A stretch of DNA of 64,000 nt from Raffaelea ambrosiae. Its lineage: Eukaryota; Ascomycota; Sordariomycetes; Ophiostomatales; Ophiostomataceae. Under the pieces are notes generated by a model that made no database searches, was not told the DNA's origin, and saw only the letters and a program-made list of their open reading frames with translations. This document shows positions 39,652 to 51,652 of the stretch, piece by piece. The stretch's first letter is position 1. Each line of letters starts with the position of its first letter. The stretch is from the NCBI GenBank assembly GCA_002778195.1, contig PCDI01000005.1:2915093-2979092 (forward strand). The letters are read 5' to 3'. The position numbers and the translations under genes were made by a program.

Positions 39652-42600
39652 GGGTGTACCTCTGCTTGTCTTGGCCTGACATTATTCAAGCCAACGTTCA
39701 AAGTTGCCTCTGAAGCCAAGTTGGTGATTGATGTCATACGGAATTAGTCAGCGAAATTGCGTACTGAACGAATTTCACGTGGACTTTTGACGCGTTGTCC
39801 ACAATAGGACTAGCGCATTATAGCTTGAACGCGACAAGCTCAAGCTCAAGTAAATAGAGCCGCCTTTTCCTGTCCTCTTCCTAGAGCTTCTTTTCTCTCC
39901 AACAACACCTCAATTGCCTTTTGTCTTTGACATACTGCCTGTCGCCTAACCCAGGCCCGTTGAACACCATTCATCTGCCAAGTATTCTTATCAGTGTCTT
40001 TCGGAGACAGGCCACCAGCTCTATCCTTCTGAGAACTCGAAGCTTTCGACACCCAGCACTATTCTACAGATCCACTATCCTCAAAGGCAATGCTCTGTCG
40101 CTTGACTCTTCACGGGTCAGGAATTCAATTCACACTTCGCCTTCCACGCAGTTCCACGAGTGCTACTTTTCAAAAGCGGAGAAGCCTCGGAACTTAACCC
40201 TATGCAGACGAGTGGTTTGGTTTGCGCCAGCGGTCTGCTCCAGGTTTCTCACCTTCTACCACTGCACTGCTGTTTTCTGGCTGGGGGCCATGGCATTCAC
40301 TTGCGTAGGTCTCCTCTTCCTTTGCATCCGCTGAAAAGTTGTTGCGGGACCAGCGGCAGAGCAGTGTGACCGGCGAGACAGGCGAGCATTTCCAGTCATC
40401 ACACAAGCCATGATCGAGGGCCTCCCCTCCCTCGAGAATGGCGATGGGCGAGAGCGTGGGTCTATGAGTCGGTATGAGAAGAGCCTCGGTCGGAGGTCGC
40501 TCGTCAGGCTACCGCTGCTGGGAACACGCACCCTGGTCAAGATGAGGGCTGCCAACTGGTCTATGTCGGGGATGCACTATGACTTGTGAAGCACAAAAGA
40601 CGCAGGACAAAGAAAAGCTCTTTTCGCAAACTTCGTTCTTGGAACGGAGAAGAAGGGAACCCTCTTCTCAACCAAGCGGACGAGTGGAGTGCAGCCAGGC
40701 TACAAACGATCAAATCCCAGCGTTTCGACAATCCTTTGTTTGCCGACAATTTCACCTCGCCGGAATCAGTTGTAGCGGTTGCTTAAGGCTGAGCGAGGAA
40801 TTGTCTCTAGGCTACACACGGAAACGCAATTTGATAACACCTTCATTTTGCCTTGGCTTTGCCACACTCCCGGATACTCCGACTCTTGGTCTGCCCAGCA
40901 GGAAAAGAATTTTTTGGACTGGTCTTTTGTCATTTCCAGTCTCGCTCCAGAAAAGACTACCAATTGCCTCGCTATCTGCAGCTCCTGTGGCCGCCAGAAG
41001 CGTGTCATGTCATGCTCAAGCATGGCATGTGGCCCCGACCAGACGCATTTGTTCGTCGGTCCTGTGAATCGTCGAGACACCACTACCAGACTGTGTCTCT
41101 TGCCACAGTTCTTTCTACCTCGTCAAGAGATGATAGCGCGGTTTTTTGGGTCGATATTTGTCTGCGCGGAAACCATGCTCTTCCTCTTTTTTTTGTGTGT
41201 GTGTGTGTGCGCGTGTGTCCACACACACTTTGCCAGATAGCTGGCAGTGTAAAGAGCGAAGAACAACAAAATCCAGGCCTTGTTGGCAGTGTGCACATAC
41301 GGACAGAGTGCATTTTCTGAGGTTTTGGCTTCTGGGGTGTCTGGGCGTCCTCAACGAGCTTCGAGGTCGGCGACGAGGGGTCTAGAGTGTGGATCACTGC
41401 CCTCTCAAGACCCACGATATGAATGTGATATTGGAGATGATTGGGTCGGATACGTCCAGCTATCTGAGCGACGGGCTGTGGGGACGGGTGCAGGACGTTG
41501 AAGATCATTAGTGGGGTTGTGGTTCTTTCTTCTGTTGTTGAACTGAGACTCCTCCTTTGCACCGTCCGGTTGCCCGATGCGTCCTTCTGTCATGCCACTG
41601 GGACTTCTACTGTGGCTGGCTCTTTTTCTGGGACCCATCTCGAGTTGGTGTCAGAGCTTCGTGCTCGTCTGGAACTGCCGGTCACAGCTGTGGAAGCCCT
41701 CGGGCGGTGATGATGGGGTGGATGGGTGGACTGACTGGAAGATGCACACTCTGGGAGTATCTCACAACACAGCTTTTGGACAAGGGACAAGGCTTTGCGG
41801 AAAAGCGGTCCCGGTTGCTCTCGTGCCTGAAAATGGTGGCAAGAGCAACCCCTCTGCTTTTGGAGGATAAGTCTCCCCCCTTCCTGTGCCCCCTTGGCGG
41901 TTGCCTTGCTTGCCTTTTCAGCGAAGCACTTGCTCTGCACCCCTTTCTCGTGCGTTGCCAATGGTGCATGTAACTAACAGCTCTTTGCAGGTGCGGTACT
42001 TTGGATGCGAATGGAGCCCCGAGGCTCTAGTATTGGGTGGACCAACTGCCATGTACATGGTCCATACATGGCACGGAAGAGACAAAGCGGACGTACGAGG
42101 AGGCATGGATGCTTGGGGGATGAGTCCGGCCCCGGCATGGAGGGAAGTACGGACCAGGGAGGGGCCAGGTAGCATCAGGTAAGGAGTCGGGCTGTGGACG
42201 GCCTGCAGACGGCTTTTCCCCGTTCCGGTGAGTATGATGTGTGGTGCCTCGTGATCGTACGCGGGCAGGGAAAGAAATGAGCTGTCGGTGTACCACCGTA
42301 CGCGTAGATTCATGTGGGCATACGGACCGTATGCCCATGGCTTCCATATAGCCCACCCATTGCAGCATTCGTACACCGTATACCGTATCTGGAGGTTGCT
42401 ATGGACAGGCTCTCGTAGGAATGGAGGGAAAATCTCTCAGCCATGAAACAAATGCGACCTGGCCCTGGGGGACCCGGTCAATGAAACAACACACCCGGGC
42501 AGTGGTGATAATGCAATGCAGCCGGGCCTCCATCCCATATTCTCTCTTCCCTGCATGGGCCGCTTTGTTAGGGGGCCATGGAGGGCACCAAGGGGGGTCC

Positions 42601-43997
42601 TCGGGGGCCGTCCCAGCGTGTTAGGACCATAGATGGCTACCCGGTGGCTCAGAGATGGCTCAACACGCATGGCACGCTGGTGGTGGAGAGCGGAGAAGGG
42701 AAGTAGAACAAGAGAGAAAAGAAAAAAGAAAAAAGAAACAGGACACTGTGGGCAGGACACGGAGAGAACACAGAGCGGAATATTGCTTGCTGCAACCGCG
42801 GCCCACTTGTGCTGCAACTACGTACTTTGGAGTGGTATGCAAGCACACGGACGCAAAATGGAGGGCCACGAGTACGAGTAGTGTTTCTGGAGTAGTATCT
42901 TTCAGTTGTGTTGTACTATAGTATGGTTGCATTTGGCTGCCGCAGCTGGATGGCAAGTCAGACACAGACGACCAAGGAGTGGTGTTTATGGTGTATTTTT
43001 CTGTGGTTTCCTTTGCATTTTCTTTCGTTATGCTACAATTTTAATTCTCGCTTTTTTTTGGGTTTACTGCTGTGTACGAGTACGTATATTTTTGTTGCGT
43101 TTTCATCGAACAATACATGCACATAGTATCTACTGGTATGTATTGCCGGTACTTTTTATTTATTTTAAACTAATTTTTTTTATTCTCCTGTTCGTTTGGC
43201 TGCGTTTTATTATCTTAATCTGCTTATTTATTTCCACTCCTGCTCCTCAGAGTTTCGTGGTTCCGCCTTCCATGGATCTGGCTTCGACTACTATGAGTAT
43301 GTATTACGGCATTACCTCGACCTCGGCCAAATCCCGCGTGGTGTTGTTTCCGCTTCCTTGCCGGACTGGGATATTCGCCAGCTGCAGCATCATGTTACTT
43401 TCTGGCACGCCAACGCCCTGTCCTCTCCGTGGCCTCGACTATTTCCTCGATTAGTTTTTTTTTTTTCTTTTTTTCTGCCTGTGCCAACATTAGGATACGG
43501 CATTACAGTGTAATAAAGATAAAATAAAATAACATAAAATAAAATAAAATACCACACGAAAAAACACCAGCGCAGTTACTATGTCCAAAAGAAAAGAAAA
43601 AGCGAGAAGAACAGAACAAAAGAACAGAATGAACAGAACAAGGTGATCCCATTGAGAAACAGCACAACCAAAAGAAGCCAAGAAAGCACCAAAAAAAAGA
43701 ACCCCCCCGAAACAATACAAAAACTGTCCGCGGCCATAAAATGAACATCTCATACGATGTCTGGCGGATGGCCCATGTGGTTATTGTGCGAATGTCTGTA
43801 TCTGTGTGATTTCTGTGTGTCCGCGTGCTTGTCTGCCGTCTGCATCTTCTTCCTCCGGTGTCTCGATTTTGTCTCACCAACTCTCTGCGGCGCCCTGCCT
43901 GTTCCTCCCGAGAGCCTAGTCTAGGGCCCCCAAGACCAAGCTTGGTCTCCAAAAAAATAAAAATAAAGAATAAAAAAAGGTAAAAAAGAAAGGGCCT
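39652..43997. other. 4.3-kb gene-poor stretch
   Basis: No gene is well supported. It contains a GT/CA-rich tract (41195-41228), a perfect 11-bp-arm inverted repeat (42315-42337), a CCATGTACATGG palindrome (42049-42060), and an A-rich tract of repeated aaaat units (43508-43552). One 97-codon frame at 41577-41870 begins with a signal-peptide-like stretch (see rejected list). The 60-200 codon frames elsewhere here overlap on both strands without recognisable motifs. Confidence 0.5.
42315..42337. repeat. perfect inverted repeat, 11-bp arms around one base
   Basis: The arm tgggcatacgg (42315-42325) is followed by a single A and then its exact reverse complement. The surrounding 100 bases contain further related pieces (ccgtacgcgta upstream, caccgtataccgtat downstream). 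It could be a protein-binding palindrome or a fragment of a small inverted-repeat element; nothing in the flanks decides. Confidence 0.8.
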
Positions 43998-44538
43998 CTA
44001 GTACAGGTAGCCCGGGTTCCTGGCCGAAACAGGAGCAGCTCCTCCCTGTATCTGCCCCCTGGCCCTGGTCTGGCTCTGCTGCAGCTGTTCCTGGGCCTGC
44101 TGACGCGACTGCTGGTGAGACTTTTGCCGAAACGTCCAGGATGTGAAGCTGTGGCCAGGCTCGGCACTGATCACCACGTCGATCAGGGCATACTGCAGGA
44201 CGCCATTCTGGAAGACAGGCACGCCGATTTCCTTGACGTCAGGGCCCGCCGGCGTCGGCCGCCAGCTGGCATCGTCGTCGTCCACGGCATCACGACCGGC
44301 AGCCTGGTGGAAGGGGGGGGGGCAGTTGTCAGCAAGTCGTCAAACATGTCATTGGTGGGAGAGAGAGAGTGTGTGTGTGTGTGCGTGTGAGTGAGAGAGC
44401 AAGCACATGGGCAAATAAGAGAGGGCGTCTTACACAGCAGTCGGCACAGGGTGCATGGTTGACAAAGACCCAGTTGGGGCAGTCGTGTGAGTAGAAGTAT
44501 TTGCACCGGTACTTGTAGAAGCCGCCACTGCCGCTCAT
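43998..44538 (-). CDS. small Cys-rich protein of unknown function
   Basis: Two exons, 44434-44538 and 43998-44303, 136 residues. Exon 1 is short and dense in aromatic residues and cysteines (YKYRCKYFYSHDCPNW, then APCADCC), with a Cys/His spacing that could bind zinc. Exon 2 continues with AAGRDAVDDDDASWRP, a moderately hydrophobic stretch, and a Gln-rich tail (QQSRQQAQEQLQQSQ) that suggests a coiled coil. No signal peptide or membrane segment. The intron (44304-44433) has a GTAAGA donor and a CCACCAG acceptor, and joining in phase 0 keeps one continuous protein. I do not recognise the family; the gene call rests on coherent splicing and the conserved-looking composition of exon 1. Confidence 0.6.
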
Positions 44539-44980
44539 GATGGGCCAACGAAAGGGTGGTGTGCTGCTGTTTGCTGTTGTTGTCAGAGCAGACTGGCCCA
44601 ACTTGGCAAGCTGGACAAGGGGACCCAAACTGGAAGAGAGAGCAGTTCTGTGTAGTCAGGCAGTCTTGTCTGTGAGACGAGGCCGGAAAAGGGGGGGGGG
44701 GGCAATATAAAAATCAAGAGAGGGATGGCTACAGAAGAATCGGGCTTGAAGAGTAAGAGAAACTTGAGAAGACGGAAAAGACGAGCTCGAGCAAGAAAAA
44801 CGAATGCGAGGTGAATGTCGACCGAGCTCTGGAGACGCATGCAAGACGTCTCCACGACCGTTGCAGGGCTAGGGAGAGCCTCGGCTTATATGTCCTTGCG
44901 CGGCTTTCTACTGACATAGCAGTGGCAGTATCTTGCTCGCCTTTTGCTGCCTCAGCAGTCTCGCGTTTCTCCTCTCAAGG

Positions 44981-45015
44981 TCTCTCTCTCTCTCTCTCTC
45001 TCCGTGTGTGTGTGT
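44981..45015. repeat. (TC)n-(GT)n microsatellite
   Basis: Eleven TC units at 44981-45002 are followed by six GT units at 45004-45015. It lies between a small unknown gene and PRP43, outside any supported coding region. Confidence 0.9.
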
Positions 45016-45068
45016 CTCGTTCTCTCTCTCGTTTCTCGTTTACCCCTTCCCCTTTTGCCTCGCCCCAT

Positions 45069-45084
45069 CCCCCCCCCCCCCCCC
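45069..45084. repeat. 16-base poly-C tract
   Basis: Uninterrupted C16, outside supported coding sequence. Such a tract is prone to length errors in sequencing. Confidence 0.9.
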
Positions 45085-48000
45085 AGCCTTACGAGGGGGG
45101 ATGGGAAGAGATCAGGAGCAACTGATCCCCGGTATTATCTGGCTATCCGACACTGCACACCGTATACAAGTGGATGTCGGCGAAGGAGAGGAGTCTGGAG
45201 CTGTCCAAGCTATCCCACGGCACCGGGCGGCAACCGAGCCCACTTACAAGGTGACATCCCAGTGTTGCCGTGCTCTGGTCCACGATGCAACTGTCTGCTG
45301 ACAATTTCGTCGACCACCGTATTTTCTCTCCTGTCGAAAAGGCCCGGACGCCATGGACGGCCGTGTACGAATCGGCCCAGGTCATCAGAGAAAGGGGGGG
45401 GGGGAACGGCTATTATTATTGTTATTATATTTGGGGGTTTTTATTGGATTGTTTGTTTTCGTGATTTTCCTCAGGAGGCTGCCAAATAGCACCGAAAAAC
45501 AGGAAAAGCGATCGTCGCGTACCACAGAAAACAACGCCGTCCATGGGCGATTGCAACCCTCCTCTGACTGTGATGGGCACGGCAGCGGCCTTGAGCCAGA
45601 TAGGGGACTCGACCGTCTCAAAGGGGATAGACAGGCCAAATGCGGTGGCACCCATCCGCTTTACACATTTGCCCACCTCTCGTGAGTCGATTTGTTGTTG
45701 GGTGTTTTGTTTTTTGTTTGGTTTTTTGTTTGGTCTTTTTTGGTCTTTTTTGGTCTTTTTTTTTCAAACGAGTCGTTCTCTTTTTGGAGGATTCCTCCGG
45801 TCTGCCAGCCGCCCTTGCTCGCAGGCCAGCCAATGGATCGAGATGTCTCCGACTTATACCACCAGCCCCATCATGGTTTTTTTCTTTGACCAGGACATTC
45901 ACACACACACACACGCACGCACGCACACTTAAGCACGCTGTCTCTCTCGCACACGCACACACCCTTCGATTCACTCCAGACGCACGAACAAAAGGACGTT
46001 CGTTGTTCAGCTGCCATCGACCAACCACGCGAAATATGACATCTGACAGAACAGAAACGGAAAAACCGGTCAGCAGACGCAACGGAGCCAAGCCAAAGTA
46101 CGAGCGGGCTCTCTTGCTCTCTGGTTCACCTTTTCGCCATTCATGTTTGCCATCCGCTTTCCGATGCACCGTGAGCCTGGATCAGCCCTCCTCGAACAAC
46201 CCCGGCATTCTTTGCATACTCGTAATAGCAATGCGCCGTCACTGCCGCCACCACTACCACCACCACCACCATCGTCCGCCTGAATGAGACCCTCCCATCT
46301 CCCCCCATTCCCTCCCCAAATCTCCCCCATCTCTCTCCCAGCGATACCCCATATCTGCCTCGAATCTCCCTCACAGCATAGCATTCCGTCTGGCACTGAC
46401 CAGTGGTTCGGTTGGCGGCGCAGCTTCGCCAGCCGCCAGGCGCCTGAAACCCACCAACAGCGCCCATTCGGGAATACGGGGAGGAGGGTTGTCCCAGAGT
46501 CTGTTCGCCCGTGGAGGGCCAGCCGGCCACTATGGTAGCCATCCCATGGGGATCGTTACCCTGTAGCCTTCCATTGGGATGACCCTCCACCAAGGTAGCC
46601 CATCCTCGAGGCAATAATAGCCATCCCGCCGTGGTAACAATAGCCAGCCACCGGGTACTTTGGGACGCCATCCACTGGTAACCACCCACAGGGGGCAGCC
46701 ACCTGCTGGGTCCGGGGCCTTGTGTTTCCACCGCATCCTCGCTGTGTCTTGTTCTTACAGAGTACAATGTGGACGAAGGACGAGTGCTATGCAATTAGGG
46801 AGTGTAGTGATTGCCAGCCCGTTGTCTGCATGGCCAGAAAGCGTTGCATTCGCACACCCTCCCCCATAAGCCAATAGTTGGAACACTAGGAAGACCACTG
46901 AACGGAACCGTTTCATCGGGCGGCGCGCCCCCGATAATTAGAAGAGAAGAAGCAAAGAAGAACAGGCCAAGAGGGAGGTGACATGGAAAGGACGAGAAAA
47001 AAGAAAACAAGGCATAAGCAAAAAAAAAAGAAAAAAAAGAAAAAAAAAAGAAAAAAAAAAAGAGCCTGGGCCTCTGGAATACTTACACCGGGCAATTGTT
47101 GAAAATTGGGTCCAATCAGTAAGCATTCCAGGGGACACCCTTGCATGACCGTTGTGCTAACCGTTGCGTCCTTACTTCGACGACATGTTTTTGGGGCAGA
47201 ACGGAAGGGGGGGGGTACCTTTTTTTTACCCCTTCCTTTTCCAATGTCACAGCGGAAAGCCTGCACGTTGACAGAGGACCCCAACTAGGAAAGGGGCCAC
47301 TCCAGGTTAGGTATCATCCCTTCCACCGCTCTTTGTATTGCTTGTAATGTTGTCCTTATTTCTGCTCCTCTTTCGTTTTCTTTTTTTTTTCCGTCTTTTT
47401 TTTGTTAGCTTTTTGAAAAATAAAGAAAAAAAACCTGGTTTTAATTTCGTGTTCCTTTTCAACACTGCATTGCGGAGTCGATGAGACCAACAGACAGCAG
47501 GAGAGTTACAGCAGCAGCAGCCGCGTTGTAACGAGACCAATTCGTCCTAAGCAGGAGCCAAGTGGATAAGGACGTGAGAACTGGAAATACTAAACAGCTT
47601 CTGCACCGCGTAGATGGACGCAAATCTGGCGGATTGGCTATTGTCCAAGTCCTCCCTAGTATGTAGAAAACCGCCGCCCCATCCATGTGTGATTTTCTGT
47701 TGCATCAGAGCCAGCCATGAAGACAAGGTAATAAGAGTTGTAATGAATAAATTTAGCAAAAGCTGGAAAAGTGGTCCGCGGCGGTAAGTGATCGACATCA
47801 CTTTCTGGCAGCCTCGTCAACAGATGGTACGTTCGGGTGAGCCTCAGAGCCAATGAGAGCAAGCATTGGCCGGATGAGCGTGGACGAGTGTGGCAAACGA
47901 AGACATGCCAACCCAGGCGACATATGCCAATACTCGCAGAGACGCCGAAAGGGGGCGCACAAAAGGGACGCCAAACCAGTCAATCAATACAATGCGTGGC

Positions 48001-48445
48001 GGTGTTGCACACGAGAAGACCCGGAGCGGTCTCCTTCCGCGCGATAACGGTGAGCCCATTGCAACGACACGAGTAGTCGACCAATCCATTCACCACGCAA
48101 GTCCATCCCATCAGCTTCCAGACCCATAGAGCGAGCCAAGGCTGAAAAAGAAGGGAGCAAAAGAATACGAGGAATCACAAAATGTGGTCTGCTTCTTGCC
48201 TGCCTCCTCCTACTCTGCTGTTTATGCCAATTTTTGTCCGACTCGTCTTAAACTCCAGCATGAATGTGAGAAGAAAAAAAGACGAAAAAAAAGAACCGAA
48301 AGAATTGCGTCCTTTTGCCCCCATAAATGAAGAATCACCAGAATGTAGGACGCCAAACCTCTAGGTAACATGATTGGAAGGACAGCACACGCCAGAAAAC
48401 CCGTGTTGGTCCTACACACACACGCGCGCGCACACACACACATCC

Positions 48446-50996
48446 TTAAATTACAGCGCGAGCAGCCTCCTTCCTCCGGATCTTGTCCGCCACCCGCTTG
48501 AGGGCCGTCTTTGCCTCGCCGTCTTCAAAAGTGGCCAGGTCGTAGTAGTTGGGTGCAATATCCTGTGTGGCTGTCAGCAATTGCGAGCGAGGAACACAAG
48601 GAAAAAGAAGGTATGGGCGATGCAACAGGAAATAAAGATGGGAAAAGAAGTGTGGCAAAGAAACCACGAAGAAAAAAGACACATACCAGAAGCCATTCGG
48701 GTCGGATACCCGTGACGGTGCGGATGTACTGCTTACTCGTGAGCACAAACTCGTTGTACACCACCCAGTCAAAGTCCGTGGCCAGACCCGTGCTCGGATG
48801 GATCATGACCGCCTGGTTGTCCTTGATGGTGCGGTAGATCTTGCCTTGCGCCTGCCGGTGCGCCACCTGCATGAAGAAGCCCGACACCAGCGCGCGCCGG
48901 ATGTTGGTATAGTAGTTCTTGTCCCCCCACGGCGTGCTGACGAGGTCCACGTCGTGCGATTCCATGTAGCCCTTGAGCTGAGCCCGCACGTTGTCCGCGC
49001 TCGTCAGATGCCGGTACGACAGGAACAGCTCGTGGCACCACTTGCGCATGTCGGTGCCCTTGAGCTCCTCGCCCTTGAAGGCGTGGTACGCGTTGAGCAG
49101 CGTCAGGTGGTCGCCGTCGCCGTGCGTAAACTGGCTCTTGGCTTCGTCCGCCCGCTTGCGCGCCGACGCCGGCCGCAGGAAGATTTGGGGCACCGACAGC
49201 AGCGACACAATCGACAGGATCTCGTTGGAGCAGTAGAACTCCGGCGACGTGATCAGCATCACCGCCAGCGACGGGTCCAGCGGGAAGTCCGAAGCCATGC
49301 TGCCCAGCTGCGTCAGCTCGCCCTCGTCGTCCAGGCACGCCAGGTAGTTGAGCTCCTCGAGCGCACGCATCATCGTCTCCGGCGGCGGCGGGTCCATAAA
49401 GTCAAAATGCACCAGGTCCTGCACCCCCAGCTTCTTCAGCTCCAGAATCGTGTTGCTCAGGTTCGACCGCAGCACCTCTGGGTATGTCTGCTCGATCAGG
49501 TCGTTCTTGAACGCCTTCTCCGTGTACAGCCGGAAGCACTTGCCAGGCCGTGTACGACCCGCACGACCAGCCCGCTGCTGCGCCGAAGCCCGCGAGATGG
49601 GCGTCACCAGGAGCGACTCCACCCGAATGCGCGGGTTGTAAATCTTTTGCTTGCTGAAGCCCGGGTCCACCACATACACAATGCCGTCAATGGTCAAACT
49701 GGTCTCCGCAATGTTCGTCGACACAATGCACTTGCGGCCCGCCCGGCCGCCCTTCTTAAACGGCGGCGGAGCTGGCTCGAAAATACGCTGCTGCTGATGC
49801 GGCGGCAGCGTGCCGTACAGCGGGTAGACCGTCATGGGACCCGAGTCGGACTCGCGGATCATCTCGTCCACCTCGAGGTTGATGCGACGGCAGGCGTCTT
49901 CGATCTCGTCCTCGCCCGTCAGGAAGAGCAGAATGTCGCCCTCCGCCTCGGTGGCATGGATCTGTAGCACTGTCCGCACAGCCGCCTCCACGTAGTCCTT
50001 CTCGGGCTCCTGGGTGTAGAAGACCTCCACCGGATGTGTGCGACCAGGCACGGCGAGTAGCGGCGCATCGTGGAAGTACTTCTGGAATTTTTGCGCGTCC
50101 AGAGTGGCCGACATGATGACGATCTTCAGGTCTGAGCGGCGCAGGGAGAGGCCCTTGAGAAGGGCCATCAGGATGTCTGTCGCGAGCGTGCGCTCGTGCG
50201 CCTCGTCGATCATGATGCAGCTGTACCGCGACAGGTTCGGGTCGTTCATCGACTCGCGCAGCAGCTGACCGTCGGTCATGTACTTGAGAAGCGTCTTGGG
50301 ACCGGTGCAGTTTTCGAAGCGGATGCTGTAGCCAACCTCCTCGCCCAGGGTCACGTCCATCTCGTCGGCCACACGCTGGGCCACAGACATGGCCGCCACT
50401 CGCCGTGGCTGCGTGCATGCCACCATCTTGTGGCTGAACTGCGGCATGTCGTCGTACAGGATGTATTGGGGGATCTGGGTCGTCTTGCCCGAACCGGTCT
50501 CACCGACGAAGACCAGGATCTGCGTGCGGTGGAAGAGGTCGAGGAACTCTGCTCGCTGCTTGTGGACAGGAAGGGTGCGCCGCGTCTCGAGGATCTGGAA
50601 GTACTGCTGCGAGTGCGGCTTGCTTGTGAAGGCGTTGTACTCGTTGTCCTCGACTTCGGCTGCTTGCGCCGCCGTCGTTTCGTGCCGTGTCATGCCCTCG
50701 AAGAAGGGACTCGATGGGTGGCCGGACTGCCTGCCGCCGTCTTGGCCCGCGCCTTCGTACATGTGCGCCAGGTAGGGGTTGTACGAAGGCTTCTTGTCGG
50801 CAGCATCTTTGCCAGAGGCCTTGCCCTTGCTGGACGAGGCTTTCTTTCCGCCAGCCGCATCGCTGTCATATCCGGCCTTGGCCCTCTTGTCGGGGCCGTT
50901 GCCCGCGTCCGTCTTCACACGCTTCATATCTTGCTCCTGGCCGGCGTCGACGTCTTGGTTCACTCGTTTTGTTCCTTTTGTACGATCATCTGCCAT
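48446..50996 (-). CDS. PRP43: DEAH-box RNA helicase Prp43
   Basis: ATP-dependent helicase that dismantles the spliceosome after intron lariat release and also acts in ribosome assembly. Two exons, 48687-50996 and 48446-48562, 808 residues. Motifs in order: GETGSGKT (about residue 164), TQPRRVAA, DEAH (about 262), SATLDA, then in the second RecA domain STNIAETSLTI and QRAGRAGR. The winged-helix, ratchet and OB regions follow (PWGDKNYYTNIRRALVSGFF and GIRPEWLL). The second exon supplies the conserved DIAPNYYDL and a basic end. The N-terminus is about 40 residues longer than in yeast, lysine- and serine-rich, but keeps the NPYLAHMYEG block. An in-frame ATG seven codons upstream is a less likely start. 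Confidence 0.95.
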
Positions 50997-51652
50997 GGCG
51001 CAAGAAAAGCCAACCAAGAGGAAGAAAAATGAATAAATATCCCAGCAAGAAAACTGGGGAACTTCAGGTCTGCAAGTAAATAAAAAAAAAAGTCTGCGAA
51101 AGGCAAGAAGCGCATCGCACCTGTCTCAGGTCGCCACTAAAAGTTTTTTCGGGGCCAATGAGCGTGCTTACTGCTAGGGAATGCGATAACGATAACAATC
51201 CAGGGACCATGGTGGGATACAAAGTACACTATACTTGAAGTGATCCGATAATCGAACGTATTTCCCTCAGGGTCCTTGTGTACTGAGTACATGCTACCCT
51301 TCTTGTGCGCAACGTTTTTTCTCCCTTCAATTTTTTTTTGTTACCCCACAGCTTCTGGGGAGGTGTGCCCGAGAAGCAGGCAGCTTGGAGCGAACAATAT
51401 TAGCAGAAGGCACTGAAGAACAGAAAACGGCAACCAATACAGGGCTCCTTTTGCCTGACTGCCGTATTCTCAGGGTTCGACCAAAAAAGGAGGGGCGAGC
51501 TCGTGCGACAAGAAGCTCCTGCCCGCCAAGCCTATGATGGCGCAGGCCTGGACTTAGTATTCTTACTGGAGATCTCGCAGCCTCCGCACGCAAAGCCCTG
51601 AAAGTGCTGTCTACACACAAACAACCGCATTTCTTACCAATCCCAACGCAAC
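50997..51652. promoter_or_regulatory. shared divergent upstream region of PRP43 and PRMT5
   Basis: 656 bp between diverging starts, with a CCAAT box at 51155-51159 on the plus strand. No gene seen. Confidence 0.45.

Larger units (their letters stand above)
44539..48445. other. 3.9-kb gene-poor stretch with microsatellites
   Basis: No gene is supported. It holds a 12-base G run (44691-44702), (TC)11 at 44981-45002 followed by (GT)6 at 45004-45015, a 16-base C run (45069-45084), an AC repeat around 45897-45928, imperfect repeats of about 30 bases around 46540-46660, and A runs at 47019-47061. The frames here translate low-complexity sequence. Confidence 0.5.

Noticed and set aside
40579..41067. 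162-codon plus-strand frame in the gene-poor stretch
   Set aside because: No domain, no conserved composition, and competing frames of similar length on both strands.
41577..41870. 97-residue frame beginning with a signal-peptide-like stretch
   Set aside because: The hydrophobic start is plausible for a small secreted protein, but it overlaps frames of equal size in other phases, has only three further cysteines and no supporting splice or leader signals.
46141..46794. 217-codon minus-strand frame
   Set aside because: Most of it translates the imperfect minisatellite and a GGT/GTG-rich run; there is no sign of selection for coding.
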